A stretch of 64,000 bases of DNA from Anatilimnocola aggregata (GTDB lineage: Bacteria > Planctomycetota > Planctomycetia > Pirellulales > Pirellulaceae). A program made the translations under genes and the position numbers. The notes under the pieces are model-generated. The model saw only the letters and a program-made list of their open reading frames with translations, was not told the DNA's origin and made no database searches. Shown one piece after another: positions 36,322-45,814 of this stretch (within the stretch, counting starts at the first letter, position 1; each line of letters starts with the position of its first letter). The stretch is from assembly GCF_007747655.1 (NCBI RefSeq), contig NZ_CP036274.1:4836001-4900000 (forward strand), written 5' to 3'.

Positions 36322-37068
36322 ATGAATGACGAATACCGAGAAAAGCCAGCAACGAGCGCGCTGCTTGTCACGAATGTCATTCTGGGCAGTTTCATACTCC
36401 TGATCATCGGGGTAAGCGTCTATTTCGAGTCCTTCTACCAGTCTGAAATCAATCCGCAGGCCGCTCAGCCTTACGTTTCGGTGGCCAGGGAACGTCTGCA
36501 GCGGCACTCAGAAACCATTTCCACCGAAGCGGCCGGGATTGCAGAAGAAATAGGTCCCCCAATCGTTGACGCAGTTTATGCGCAAGTAGCGGAGGACTAT
36601 CCCCGCTACATCCGCACGTTCAAATCAGAAGGCCAGGAGTATCTCGGTAACGTGGAGCAGGAATTCATGAAGCAGGTTAAGGCGCGGTACGCTGGCTATC
36701 TTCGCCGCCATCGCAACATTGTCAAAGAAGAATTTCCGGAACACGCCAGCGATGAGAATGTCGAAGCGGTCTTGGCTGACTTTGAGCAGACATTCGATCG
36801 ACTTGTCAAACGGTACTACCTGGATAAGTTTCGCCAGCAAGCCGATCGGACCGTCAGCCTGTGGAAAGAGGTAAAGCCTGTCCCCATGCCTGGTCCTGAT
36901 CAGCCGTCACTCAATGAACAACTTGCCGACTACGCCTCCGATTGGGCCGTCTTGGCCTTTGCCGATCAGGTTGACGAGCAATTGACGTCTGCTGGCCCGT
37001 TGAATGCTCGAACAACGCAAGTCGAGCGTTTACCGGTCGAAACTCGCCCGACACGCAAGGAAGAATGA
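36322..37068 (+). CDS. Single-span membrane protein A of the MscS/DUF2254 module
   Basis: I recognise no family. The 248-residue protein has a short cytoplasmic N-terminus, one membrane span at about 14-34 (ALLVTNVILGSFILLIIGVS) and a mostly alpha-helical periplasmic part rich in Glu, Arg and Gln, with aromatic residues near EDYPRYIRTFKSEGQEYLG. AGGA before the ATG supports the start. The end overlaps the next gene (ATGA, 37065-37068). Its plan, a short N-terminus, a helix and a long helical ectodomain, is shared with protein B. Confidence 0.72.
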   Translation: MNDEYREKPATSALLVTNVILGSFILLIIGVSVYFESFYQSEINPQAAQPYVSVARERLQRHSETISTEAAGIAEEIGPPIVDAVYAQVAEDYPRYIRTFKSEGQEYLGNVEQEFMKQVKARYAGYLRRHRNIVKEEFPEHASDENVEAVLADFEQTFDRLVKRYYLDKFRQQADRTVSLWKEVKPVPMPGPDQPSLNEQLADYASDWAVLAFADQVDEQLTSAGPLNARTTQVERLPVETRPTRKEE

Positions 37069-37730
37069 TTATGAACAACATCCCACACAATAATCCAAGA
37101 ATACCCGAAGCGGTCGGTGCAGGTTCGTATCTGTCAGCGATCCTGGCAGGCGTGCTAGTCGCAGAAATCGTGATCGTCAGTTTGATTGCATACAACCGCG
37201 TCACTGCTGCTCTCGATCCAGAGAAAATGGCGAATCGCGTAGAAGCGGCGATTCGCGAGAACTATCCACAGTTCCGCGAGGAGCTCGTTCAGAAAGTACA
37301 TAACCAATCTCCCGCGATTGCCGCCAGAGTCAGCCGCAGCGTGACAGCCTCGGCACCGGAGGCACGTCAATGGCTGGAGGACTTTACGGCTCAGCAACTA
37401 ACAGTAGGGTTGAACGAAGCGGGCGACCTGAGCGCCGAGCAGTTCCGCACGGTGCTTCGCGACAACCGCGAAACGGTCATCCAAGCATTTGAGCAGATCG
37501 AAGCTGCGCCAGACGAGACGCGTCGTCTGGTCTTGGAAATGGAGACGGAAATCGAGAACCAACTTGGTGTTGACATTCGGAAACAAGCGGAGAGTGCGCT
37601 GGCAGTACACATCCGGCTGAACGACAAGTTGGCTCGTCTGAACGATGCGGATGCAACGCTGGAGCCGCAAGAGCTGCTCGAAAGGCGCATGGTGCGAATT
37701 CTGAAGACCATGCAGGACGCGCCAGAATGA
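37065..37730 (+). CDS. Single-span membrane protein B of the MscS/DUF2254 module
   Basis: A 221-residue protein with one membrane span at about 23-43 (YLSAILAGVLVAEIVIVSLIA) and a helical ectodomain (VEAAIRENYPQFREELVQKV.., FRTVLRDNRETVIQAFEQIEAAP). No known domain is recognised. It overlaps protein A by 4 bases, so translation is probably coupled and the two may form a complex. The length and layout resemble protein A; homology between them is suggestive only. Confidence 0.72.
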   Translation: MIMNNIPHNNPRIPEAVGAGSYLSAILAGVLVAEIVIVSLIAYNRVTAALDPEKMANRVEAAIRENYPQFREELVQKVHNQSPAIAARVSRSVTASAPEARQWLEDFTAQQLTVGLNEAGDLSAEQFRTVLRDNRETVIQAFEQIEAAPDETRRLVLEMETEIENQLGVDIRKQAESALAVHIRLNDKLARLNDADATLEPQELLERRMVRILKTMQDAPE

Positions 37731-37837
37731 GGTTTCGGCGGATCTCTTGTGTTTGAGCAAACAAAATGAACGCCATACGAGAAGGAATCAATACTTAGCT
37801 CTCAAGCGCTCGCTGACAAGCAAGTGAAATACCAAAC

Positions 37838-39388
37838 ATGGGAACTGTAGCAAGCACGAAGCGGCGAACGCCGGACTGGCGCGTTGACCCGCGTAAGTCA
37901 ATGCTGCGTGAAGTGGTCGGCCAGCGCTATCACTTCCTAACTGCTTTGATCATCGGCGCAATAACTTCGTCTTTATTAGCACAGCCACCAAGCGACGCGG
38001 TTGGCAGTTCAAAGAAGAATATTCCGAAGCAAGTTGAGGCTCCTGAAAAGGAAGACCTCACACCTGCGACCGCAAAGGTGGATATCAATCCCGTAGCCCG
38101 CGATGAAGAGATCCGCACGCGACTCCAGAGCGTGCTTGACGCCACCGGTTGGTTTATCGACCCGCAGGTCGAGGTTCGGGAAGGAGTGGTATTCCTCAGC
38201 GGCTACGCCGAGACCGACGAGCTCAAGAAATGGGCTGGCGATCTGGCACGGAATACTCAGGATGTCGTGGCCGTGGCGAACCGCATGGACGTACTCGAGC
38301 CGTCGGTGTGGGATTTTGAACCGGCTTGGACCGGAATGCTCGCCCTGTGGCGCGACTTCATCCGCTCACTCCCCTTTTTTCTGTTCGGGCTGCTCATCTT
38401 GGCTTTGTCGGCCGGTGCCGGAGTGCTGGCGACCCGTGGTGCCCAGGCGTTCTTTCGTGAACGCATCCAAGCTCGACTGCTGTTGAATGTGATGGCTCGC
38501 GGTATTGGCGTACTGGTGTTTCTCTTAGGCGTCTACATCATTCTGCGGGTTTCCGGCCTGACACAATTGGCGTTGACGGTGGTCGGAGGAACTGGCCTGG
38601 TGGGTCTCGCAGTCGGAATAGCGTTCCGCGATATCACCGAGAATTTTCTGGCGAGCATTTTTCTCAGCATGCACCGACCCTTTGAGACCGGAGACCTTGT
38701 CGAAATCTCCGCCATCACGGGATACGTGCAACAGCTCAATATCCGTACGACGATTTTGATGACGCTCGACGGCAACCTTGTCCAGATCCCCAATGCCACA
38801 GTCTACAAAAACAATATCCGGAATTTCACGACCAACGCGAATCGACGCGAAGACTTTGTCGTGGGCATTGGCTACGACAGTTCCATCAGTGAGGCACAGG
38901 AGATTGCCAGACAGGTGTTGTCGGACCATCCAGCGGTTCTATCGGATCCCGAGCCGATGGTACTCGCCGACAGTATGGGAACTGCCACCATCAATTTACG
39001 GATTTACTTCTGGTTGAATGGTCGCGAACACAGCTTGCTAAAAGTGCGTTCTTCGTTGATTCGGTTGGTGAAAATGGCATTCCAGAAGAATGGAGTTTCG
39101 ATGCCGGATGAAGCGCGAGAAATTGTCTTTCCCAATGGTGTGCCGGTCACCATGGCTGGCCGCAAATCGAGCGAAGCCCCGCCATTCACTGAACCAGCAC
39201 CACTCGATTCAGTGGAGAATGAAGTTGATGAGGTTTCGACTAAGGCGGAGTGCGATTTATCGAGTGACGCCGGAGCAATCGAAGAGCAGGCCCGTCAGGT
39301 CCGGCCCTTGAATGATGGTGACAATCTACTGCGAAGTTCACCGAATCCCTCGGCCCCCAAAATTCAGCAGTCTGTCGATAAATCATGA
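37838..39388 (+). CDS. Mechanosensitive channel (MscS family) with N-terminal BON domain
   Basis: The 516-residue protein has a first hydrophobic stretch near 31-48, then a BON domain at about 86-152 (IRTRLQSVLDATGWFIDPQV.., VVFLSGYAET), membrane spans at about 177-198, 222-240 and 245-265, and the MscS domain with GTGLVGLAVGIAFRDITENFLA, the GDLVEI beta domain, TTILMTLDGNLVQIPN and a cytoplasmic vestibule. The acidic tail (about 430-516) is low complexity. BON domains bind lipids, so the fusion may tie channel gating to the outer envelope. A later in-frame ATG (37901) could also serve. The stop overlaps the DUF2254 start. Confidence 0.87.
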   Translation: MGTVASTKRRTPDWRVDPRKSMLREVVGQRYHFLTALIIGAITSSLLAQPPSDAVGSSKKNIPKQVEAPEKEDLTPATAKVDINPVARDEEIRTRLQSVLDATGWFIDPQVEVREGVVFLSGYAETDELKKWAGDLARNTQDVVAVANRMDVLEPSVWDFEPAWTGMLALWRDFIRSLPFFLFGLLILALSAGAGVLATRGAQAFFRERIQARLLLNVMARGIGVLVFLLGVYIILRVSGLTQLALTVVGGTGLVGLAVGIAFRDITENFLASIFLSMHRPFETGDLVEISAITGYVQQLNIRTTILMTLDGNLVQIPNATVYKNNIRNFTTNANRREDFVVGIGYDSSISEAQEIARQVLSDHPAVLSDPEPMVLADSMGTATINLRIYFWLNGREHSLLKVRSSLIRLVKMAFQKNGVSMPDEAREIVFPNGVPVTMAGRKSSEAPPFTEPAPLDSVENEVDEVSTKAECDLSSDAGAIEEQARQVRPLNDGDNLLRSSPNPSAPKIQQSVDKS

Positions 39389-40716
39389 CTGAAACACCAA
39401 ATATGCGTTGGATAATGAGGCTGCGACATTGGTCGCAGGAGCTGCGCGCCAGTTTCTGGTTTGTGCCCGCTGCCATTGTGGTAGGGGCGGTGCTAGTCGC
39501 CACGGCGATCATCGGCGTCGACGCGAACATCAAGTTACGTTTTGTCGAAGATTGGCCGCTGCTATTCGGTGCAGGCGCTGCAGGTTCTCGCGGCCTGCTT
39601 ACGGCAGTCGCGAGTTCCATGATCACCGTCGCTGGTGTGGTGTTCTCGATTACGATCGTCGCACTGTCCCTCACTTCAAGTCAGTACACGTCGCGCGTTC
39701 TCAGGAATTTCATGCGCGACCGCATCAACCAAATGGTGCTTGGTGTATTTGTCGGCATCTTCGCCTACTGTCTAGTAGTACTACGAACAATACGAGGCGG
39801 CGATGAACAGGCCTTCGTCCCTTCACTCGCGGTGCTCGGTGGATTGCTGCTCGCGTTTGTCGGAATTGCTTTCTTGATTTACTACATCCATCACATCGCA
39901 TTGTCCATTCAGGCGTCGAGTATTATTGCCGCCGTTGCGTCGGAAACCATCGCTGCCGTGGATCACCTTTTTCCCAAAGGCCTCGGTGAAGCTGCCGACA
40001 AGGAATCCGACGACAACGAAGAACACTCCGGCGAAGTGCGCGCTTGGACTGCCGTCCCTGCGCGAGTGACCGGTTATATCGAGAGCATTGATGGGGATGC
40101 GCTGCTGGCGCTGGCTCAGGAGCGGGAAACGATCTTTCGCATGGAGCGTGGTATCGGTGAATTCGTCATTGAGGGAACTCCGTTGATCTCGATCGGCGTT
40201 GCGACTGAGCTTGCGGAAGATGAGATCGGCGCATTGAACGCCGTGTACGTGGTTGGTCGGCAGCGCACCGTGCAGCAGGACGCGGGGTTTGGGATACGGC
40301 AGATTGTCGATATCGCCTTGAAAGCCCTGTCTCCGGGAATCAACGATACAACGACGGCCGTAATGTGTGTGGACTATCTGGCAGCGGTCCTCGTCAGGCT
40401 CGCTACTCGCGATATTCCCGCGCTCCGACGCAAAGAGGGCGGGAAAACACGCCTCCTCGCCCGGGGGCCTACGTTTCAGAGTTTGTTGGCCGAAGCCTTT
40501 GATCAAATCCGGCAAAATGCTGAAGGCAATGTGGCAATTCTTACTCGACAGGTCGACGCGCTCGAAATAATCGGCGGGGCAACCGACTCGGGGCCGCGAA
40601 GAGAATCTCTCCGCACACAGGCTGATTTGATCATCGAGGTAGCTGACCGCACCATTGCTCCACACGATTGCGCCGGCATCAAGGCAGCAAAAGACCGCTT
40701 GCGCAAATTGCTTTGA
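39385..40716 (+). CDS. DUF2254 membrane protein
   Basis: A 443-residue integral membrane protein of the DUF2254 type: N-terminal span near 22-43, GVVFSITIVALSLTSSQYTSRVLRNFMRD (about 84-112), two more spans (MVLGVFVGIFAYCLVVL and VLGGLLLAFVGIAFLIYYI), then a large cytoplasmic region with ALSPGINDTTTAVMCVDYLAAVL, the most conserved family block. Function is unknown; some relatives sit with ion-transport genes. Its ATG overlaps the MscS stop (39385-39388), so the two are probably made together. Last gene of the module. Confidence 0.85.
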   Translation: MTETPNMRWIMRLRHWSQELRASFWFVPAAIVVGAVLVATAIIGVDANIKLRFVEDWPLLFGAGAAGSRGLLTAVASSMITVAGVVFSITIVALSLTSSQYTSRVLRNFMRDRINQMVLGVFVGIFAYCLVVLRTIRGGDEQAFVPSLAVLGGLLLAFVGIAFLIYYIHHIALSIQASSIIAAVASETIAAVDHLFPKGLGEAADKESDDNEEHSGEVRAWTAVPARVTGYIESIDGDALLALAQERETIFRMERGIGEFVIEGTPLISIGVATELAEDEIGALNAVYVVGRQRTVQQDAGFGIRQIVDIALKALSPGINDTTTAVMCVDYLAAVLVRLATRDIPALRRKEGGKTRLLARGPTFQSLLAEAFDQIRQNAEGNVAILTRQVDALEIIGGATDSGPRRESLRTQADLIIEVADRTIAPHDCAGIKAAKDRLRKLL

Positions 40717-40830
40717 GAGCACACGAAAGAGCCTTTGTGCCTGAGAAGCTTAGAACGTTGTACAGACTTCGGCGATTGTGACTGAGGCAGCAGGGAAGGA
40801 ACGCGAACTCAAAGTCCCTGCTGGTTCCCG

Positions 40831-43614
40831 TTAAGTGCGAACTTGCTCGACTGCATTTTCGTTTGGAAAACCACCTTCGCCTTTCGGCGTGGGAAACATC
40901 TCGGCAACTTCTCCCTTTCGCCCGGAGCGAAGATCGCGAAGAATTGTTGCCACAAGCGCCGTCCAGCCCGTTTGATGGCTGGCACCAACTCCGCGACCCG
41001 TGTCACCATGAAAATACTCGTAGAAGAGCGTTAAATCGCGCCAGTGTGGGTCGCTGGCGTATTGTTGATCATCGCCATGACACGGGCGACGGCCGGAATC
41101 GTCGGGCAAAAAGAGAGTTGCCAGGCGGCGGCTCAGCTCTTGCGATACTTGCAGCAGATTCATCTGCTGTCCCGACCCCGTGGGGCATTCCACCCGCACC
41201 TCGTCGCCATAGAAATGGTGGTACTGCTCCAGGGCCTCAATGACGAGGTAATTCACGGGAAACCAGATCGGGCCGCGCCAATTGGAGTTGCCGCCAAACA
41301 TGCCGGAGCTTGATTCAGCCGGCGTGTAGTCAACACGGTGATCCTGACCGTCAGCGTGCAACACAAAGGGTTGGTCGCGATGGATTCTCGACAACGAACG
41401 AATGCCATGGGGCGAGAGGAATTCGCTCTCATCCAAGAGATAGCGCAGCGTTCGTTCGAGACGCTCCCGCGATGGAATTGCCAGCAGACGGTGACCAGCG
41501 GCCTGACCGGGACGCTTTTCGTTTTCAGTCTTAAGATGCGAGCGATCGCAGTAAGCGATGTGTCGCCCCAATTCGGGTTGGTACTTAAGAAACCACTCCA
41601 TCCGCTTCCGAAAGCCTGGTAGAAGATCGATGTCGGCCTGCTCCAGCACCTCCACGGCGAACAGCGGAATAATCCCGACAATTGAGCGAATTCGCAGTGG
41701 CACGACACTGTCGTCAACCTTCAACTGGTCGTAGTAAAAGCCATCGCCTTCGTGCCACAGTCCCATGCCACCGAAGGTGTTCATCGCATCCGCGATATGC
41801 ACAAAGTGCTCGAAGAACTTCGAGGCGATGTCTTCATAGGTGTCGTCGTGCTTGGCAAGTTCCAGCGCCATCGCGAGCATCGTGGCCGCGTAAAACGCCA
41901 TCCACGCGGTGCCGTCTGCTTGTTCGAGCGATCCGCCGCCAGGAAGCGGCTTGGAGCGGTCGAAGACGCCGATGTTATCGAGCCCCAAGAAGCCGCCTGA
42001 GAATAGGTGATTGCCCGCGACATCCTTGCGATTGACCCACCAGGTGAAGTTCAACAGCAACTTGGTGAAGACCCGTTTGAGAAAGGCCACATCCCGCTTG
42101 CCGCGTGGCGCGGTCATTTTATAGACCCGCCAACAAGCCCAGGCGTGAACCGGCGGATTGACGTCGGACAGCGCCCACTCGTAGGCCGGCATTTGCCCGT
42201 TGGGGTGGAGATACCACTCGCGCAAAAAGAGCTCGAGCTGAGCCTTGGCAAACTCGGGATCGATAGTTGCCATCGGAATCATGTGGAACGCAAGATCCCA
42301 GGCCGCATACCAAGGATACTCCCACTTGTCTGGCATCGAGATAACGTCTCGATTGAACAGGTGGGGCCAATCGTGATTGCGACCGCCGTGACGACTCGCC
42401 GGCGGCGGTGGTTGATCCGGATCGCCAACGAGCCAATCCTTTACCACGTAGTGGTAAAACTGCTTGCTCCACAACAGCCCCGCATATGCCTGACGAGAGA
42501 CGTTCGCCGCTGCCTCGCCACCAGTAGCGGGAGCAAGGTCAGCGTAGAACGAATCGGCCTCGGCGATGCGCGCCGCGAAGATCTCATCGAAGTTAGCAAA
42601 GGGTGTGCTTGTCGTCTCGTCAACAGAAGTAAGTCGAAGTTGTAAGACGGTCTGCGAACCCGCTGGTATGTTCAGTTTGAAAATCGCCGCGGCCTTGGTA
42701 CCAACCTGATGCGGATTCACTGCTCCGGCTTTACCGTGAACGACCGCGTCATGAACAGCGTCCTTCACGTAACGATTATCATCGTCAAAGCCGAAGACCC
42801 GCTCGGAATTGGTCTCGTTGTCTGTGAACATCACTTCAGGTGAACTGCCATCAGCTGCACGGTCGATGTCCAAACGAAAATCGCCGAGCGTAACGTGCCG
42901 AGCGAGGATTGCGTCGCCGGCAGTTTCCATCCGCGGCTTGACTTCACAGCCCTCATGAGTACAGCCCCAAGTCCAGGTGTTGCGGAACCACAAAGTCGGG
43001 ATCAAGTGAATAGTCGCTGGTTCCGGCCCGCGATTGGCAACCGTGAGGCGAATCAAGATGTCGTCGGGCGAGGCTTTGGCGTACTCGGCAAAGACGTCGA
43101 AATAGCGATTCTCGTCAAACACTCCGGTATCGACGAGTTCGAACTCTAGATCAGTTTTGCCGCGTCGCTGATTTTCTGCTACGAGATGATCGTAGGGAAA
43201 CTCACTCTTAGGATACTTGTAGAGCGCCTTCATGTAAGAGTGAGTGGGCGTCGAGTCGAGATAGTAATAGCACTCCTTCACGTCTTCGCCATGATTACCT
43301 TCAGGGCCAGTCAGGCCGAAGAGCCGTTCCTTAAGAATGGGATCGTGGCCGTTCCACAGTGCGACCGCAAAGCAGAGTCGACACTGGCGATCGCAAATGC
43401 CCATTAAGCCGTCTTCGCCCCAGCGGTAGGCGCGACTGCGAGCCTGCTCGTGTGGGAAGAACGTCCAGGCGTCGCCATTGGGTGAGTAGTCCTCGCGGAC
43501 CGTTCCCCACTGGCGCTCAGCGAGATAGGGCCCCCAGCGCTGCCAGTTCCTATCGCGATTGGCAGTTTCTCTCAGACGGTGGGATTCTGAATTGTCGGTT
43601 TGCTGGTTGGCCAT
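40831..43614 (-). CDS. MGH1-like/GH63-type glucosidase
   Basis: A large 927-residue cytosolic (no signal peptide) glycoside hydrolase. The family start is clear: ERQWGTVREDYSPNGDAW, ARSRAYRWGEDGLMGICD, LCFAVALWNGHDPILKERLFGL, GNHGEDVKECYYYLDSTPTHSY. The C-terminal (alpha/alpha)6 barrel has WEYPWYAAWDLAFHMIPMA, MPAYEWALSDVNPPVHAW, FLGLDNIGVFDRS, GGNSNWRGPIWFPVNYLVIE and YASDPHWRDLTLFYEYFHGDTG. This is a GH63-like enzyme, probably a glucosidase acting on glucosylglycerate or mannosylglycerate type compatible solutes or oligosaccharides. It converges with the DUF2254 gene, 114 bases apart. Confidence 0.88.
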   Translation of the reverse strand: MANQQTDNSESHRLRETANRDRNWQRWGPYLAERQWGTVREDYSPNGDAWTFFPHEQARSRAYRWGEDGLMGICDRQCRLCFAVALWNGHDPILKERLFGLTGPEGNHGEDVKECYYYLDSTPTHSYMKALYKYPKSEFPYDHLVAENQRRGKTDLEFELVDTGVFDENRYFDVFAEYAKASPDDILIRLTVANRGPEPATIHLIPTLWFRNTWTWGCTHEGCEVKPRMETAGDAILARHVTLGDFRLDIDRAADGSSPEVMFTDNETNSERVFGFDDDNRYVKDAVHDAVVHGKAGAVNPHQVGTKAAAIFKLNIPAGSQTVLQLRLTSVDETTSTPFANFDEIFAARIAEADSFYADLAPATGGEAAANVSRQAYAGLLWSKQFYHYVVKDWLVGDPDQPPPPASRHGGRNHDWPHLFNRDVISMPDKWEYPWYAAWDLAFHMIPMATIDPEFAKAQLELFLREWYLHPNGQMPAYEWALSDVNPPVHAWACWRVYKMTAPRGKRDVAFLKRVFTKLLLNFTWWVNRKDVAGNHLFSGGFLGLDNIGVFDRSKPLPGGGSLEQADGTAWMAFYAATMLAMALELAKHDDTYEDIASKFFEHFVHIADAMNTFGGMGLWHEGDGFYYDQLKVDDSVVPLRIRSIVGIIPLFAVEVLEQADIDLLPGFRKRMEWFLKYQPELGRHIAYCDRSHLKTENEKRPGQAAGHRLLAIPSRERLERTLRYLLDESEFLSPHGIRSLSRIHRDQPFVLHADGQDHRVDYTPAESSSGMFGGNSNWRGPIWFPVNYLVIEALEQYHHFYGDEVRVECPTGSGQQMNLLQVSQELSRRLATLFLPDDSGRRPCHGDDQQYASDPHWRDLTLFYEYFHGDTGRGVGASHQTGWTALVATILRDLRSGRKGEVAEMFPTPKGEGGFPNENAVEQVRT

Positions 43615-43634
43615 GATCTAACGATTGCTTCCTT

Positions 43635-43941
43635 TTACGGCTGTTCGTAGTTCCATGTTAGTTTGCCGTCGATGAAGTACGTTGCCCTGGTGAAGTATTT
43701 CGAGTCAGCGGATGCCAGACACGCTGGCAGGCCAGCGACGTCCTCCGGCTTGGCGAGCCGGCCCAAATGATATCTGTCCGGTCAAGGCATCAAGCGGTGC
43801 TAGATGGTGGAGCAGGTCATGATTGATTTTAGTAATGATTGCGCCGGGCGCGATCGCGTTGACTTCAATTCCCAGCGAACCCAGTCCCACGTTCAGGTCG
43901 CGTGTGAGCATGCGCACGCCCTCCAATAACTTGCGTTTCAC
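43635..43941 (-). pseudogene. SDR-family oxidoreductase, frameshifted C-terminal remnant
   Basis: In one frame the minus strand encodes EGVRMLTRDLNV..IEVNAIAPGAI..KINHDLL (about 43765-43930), the substrate/cofactor part of a glucose-dehydrogenase-like SDR. From about 43770 the match continues only in another frame, as GRLAKPEDVAGL and TYFIDGKLTWNYEQP, stopping at 43635-43637. So a single frameshift separates two halves of one gene. The N-terminal Rossmann motif and the YxxxK catalytic pair are absent, and an in-frame stop lies just upstream, so this is a decayed relic. It lies just upstream of the glucosidase gene on the same strand. Confidence 0.85.
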
Positions 43942-44041
43942 CGCGGTTCATTGGTGTCCTGCCCAAAGGGAGTTCGTTTTCGCTATCTTAGTCATATCGC
44001 ACAACTGAGTATCACCACACTTCCCCAGCCAGCACGCACAA

Positions 44042-44734
44042 ATGAATCTCGATTACCTCGTCATCGCGCCCCATCCTGATGATGCCGAGTTGGGCATGGC
44101 TGGCGCGATCCTCAAGTTTAAAGCCGAAGGCAAGAAGGTCGGGATTCTTGACCTGACCAGCGGCGAACCGACTCCCCACGGCAGTCTGGAAATTCGAGCC
44201 CGCGAAACCCAAGCAGCGACGGAGATCCTCGGTATCGATTGGCGCGGAAATCTCGGGCTGCCCAACCGCAGCCTCGAACCCACACTCGAAGCGCGTGCGA
44301 AATTGGCTGGCGTCATTCGAGAACTGCGACCGAAGTGGTTGTTTGCTCCTTACTGGGTCGATGCTCATCCAGATCATGTGGCCGCGACAGAACTGATCGA
44401 AGCCGCCCGTTTTTGGGCGAAGCTATCGAAGACCGACATGCCCGGCCAACCGTGGCACCCGCAGCGAATTTACAATTACTACTGCGTACATCTGAAGCAA
44501 GCTCCCCAGCCCGCCTTCATTCTCGATATCAGCGAGTTCTGGGAAAAGAAACTAGCTGCGATTCGCTGCTACGAAAGTCAGTTCGTCACGGGGCGAGCTA
44601 CCGAACCGCCAACGTTCATCGACAATCTGCGCGACGAGGCAGCCTACTGGGGCAAAGCCATCGGAACCAAGTTCGGCGAGCCCTTTGCTTGTCGCGAACC
44701 TCTCGGCATTCGCAGTCTGGAAAATCTGGTTTAG
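44042..44734 (+). CDS. PIG-L deacetylase, BshB1-like
   Basis: A 230-residue zinc-dependent LmbE/PIG-L deacetylase. Zinc motif APHPDDAELGM (9-19) and the later HPDH in WVDAHPDHVA are present, with LTSGEPTPHGS, RETQAATEILGI and SLEPTLEARAKLAGVIRELRP as in BshB1, which deacetylates GlcNAc-malate in bacillithiol synthesis. Bacillithiol production is only inferred; no bshA or bshC is nearby. The start at 44042 gives the normal N-terminus. Confidence 0.88.
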   Translation: MNLDYLVIAPHPDDAELGMAGAILKFKAEGKKVGILDLTSGEPTPHGSLEIRARETQAATEILGIDWRGNLGLPNRSLEPTLEARAKLAGVIRELRPKWLFAPYWVDAHPDHVAATELIEAARFWAKLSKTDMPGQPWHPQRIYNYYCVHLKQAPQPAFILDISEFWEKKLAAIRCYESQFVTGRATEPPTFIDNLRDEAAYWGKAIGTKFGEPFACREPLGIRSLENLV

Positions 44735-44861
44735 ACAAGCCTCGCGGTTGCCCAGCCTGGGTTCCTTGTGGCAATTGTCACTTCGCTCTATCGTAAAAGG
44801 GTCGGAAGAAACTCTTGTTGAGAGCCGACAGTCAGAACGCAATCTCAGAGGAGTTTTCATC

Positions 44862-45725
44862 GTGCAACGTCTCACCGATCAAGGATGGCAGAAAATCAAC
44901 GAGCTTTCGCAGCGCTACGGGGTCAGCACAGACGCCGTCATGAGCATGCTGCAGTCGGTCGTGAACGGCGGCGGCACGATGGCCCAGTTCTATATTCAAG
45001 AACTGGGGGGCGGCGGACAGTGGATGCAGGGTGGCATGACCATGGTCGGGGACATGTTCAACTACGGCCTGAAGTCGAAAGTTGACAATCTGTGCACGGA
45101 ACTGTCTCAACTGTTGGCTCAGCAACCTTTTGTGCCAACTCCTCCAGTGAGCAATCAGTCGCAGTGGCAGGGTGGCGGGCAACAGCAGAGTGGTTCGGGC
45201 AGCGGCTTCAGTCTGTTTGTTCCCGGCCAAGGAGGTTACTCAGGCAATTGGTGGCCTGCTGAGTTGGGTAGTCCCAACGGGAGCGGCGGCCAGAACAATG
45301 TGCGGTATGCCTATTTCTCAAACTCGCGCCGGCTCGCGGTCGACATCAACGGGCAAGTCACCGTTTATGACACGCTCGATAACAACATTGGCGGCGTCTC
45401 TCAGCAACAAAGCGGCGATGGTTCACTCACGTTCACCAGTCAGTACGGCACGATCAACGTCTCGAGCTTGCCCGTGATCTCGGTGAATGGTGTGCCCCCC
45501 ACTTCGCAGTCCTCCAACTCGTCGTATTCCCCTCCGCCGGCACCGCAGTACACGCCGCCAACTTCCATCTCGAATCAATCGGCCTCAAATCAATCAACCG
45601 GATCGAGTTACCAGGAAGCGGATATCTTCGGCAAGATCGAGCGCCTGGCCGACCTGAATGCCAAGGGAATCCTTTCGAACGAAGAATTCGCAGCCAAGAA
45701 ATCGGAACTCTTGTCGCGGCTTTGA
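44862..45725 (+). CDS. SHOCT-domain protein, GTG start
   Basis: This 287-residue protein starts at a GTG (44862) preceded by GAGGAG at 44848-44853; the frame is open upstream but overlaps the deacetylase gene. The N-terminal domain (LTDQGWQKINELSQRYGVSTDAVMSMLQ.., GGGTMAQFYIQELGGGGQWM) is followed by a Gly/Gln-rich linker, a beta-rich mid region (VRYAYFSNSRRLAVDINGQV.., LTFTSQYGTINV), a Pro/Ser linker and a C-terminal SHOCT helix (KIERLADLNAKGILSNEEF). SHOCT domains often mediate oligomerisation. No enzymatic role can be named. A terminator follows. Confidence 0.8.
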   Translation: MQRLTDQGWQKINELSQRYGVSTDAVMSMLQSVVNGGGTMAQFYIQELGGGGQWMQGGMTMVGDMFNYGLKSKVDNLCTELSQLLAQQPFVPTPPVSNQSQWQGGGQQQSGSGSGFSLFVPGQGGYSGNWWPAELGSPNGSGGQNNVRYAYFSNSRRLAVDINGQVTVYDTLDNNIGGVSQQQSGDGSLTFTSQYGTINVSSLPVISVNGVPPTSQSSNSSYSPPPAPQYTPPTSISNQSASNQSTGSSYQEADIFGKIERLADLNAKGILSNEEFAAKKSELLSRL

Positions 45726-45788
45726 TCGTTCGTTGCCGGGAGCCATTGCCGGGAACTCGTGACTTCGCACTCAGTGCCGGCTATTGCC

Positions 45789-45814
45789 GGGGGGTTTATC
45801 AACACCCCCCTTTT
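45789..45814 (+). terminator. Rho-independent terminator after the SHOCT gene
   Basis: A 7-bp stem (45789-45795 GGGGGGT with 45804-45810) with an 8-base loop followed by four T residues (45811-45814), shortly after the SHOCT stop on the same strand. Confidence 0.7.
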
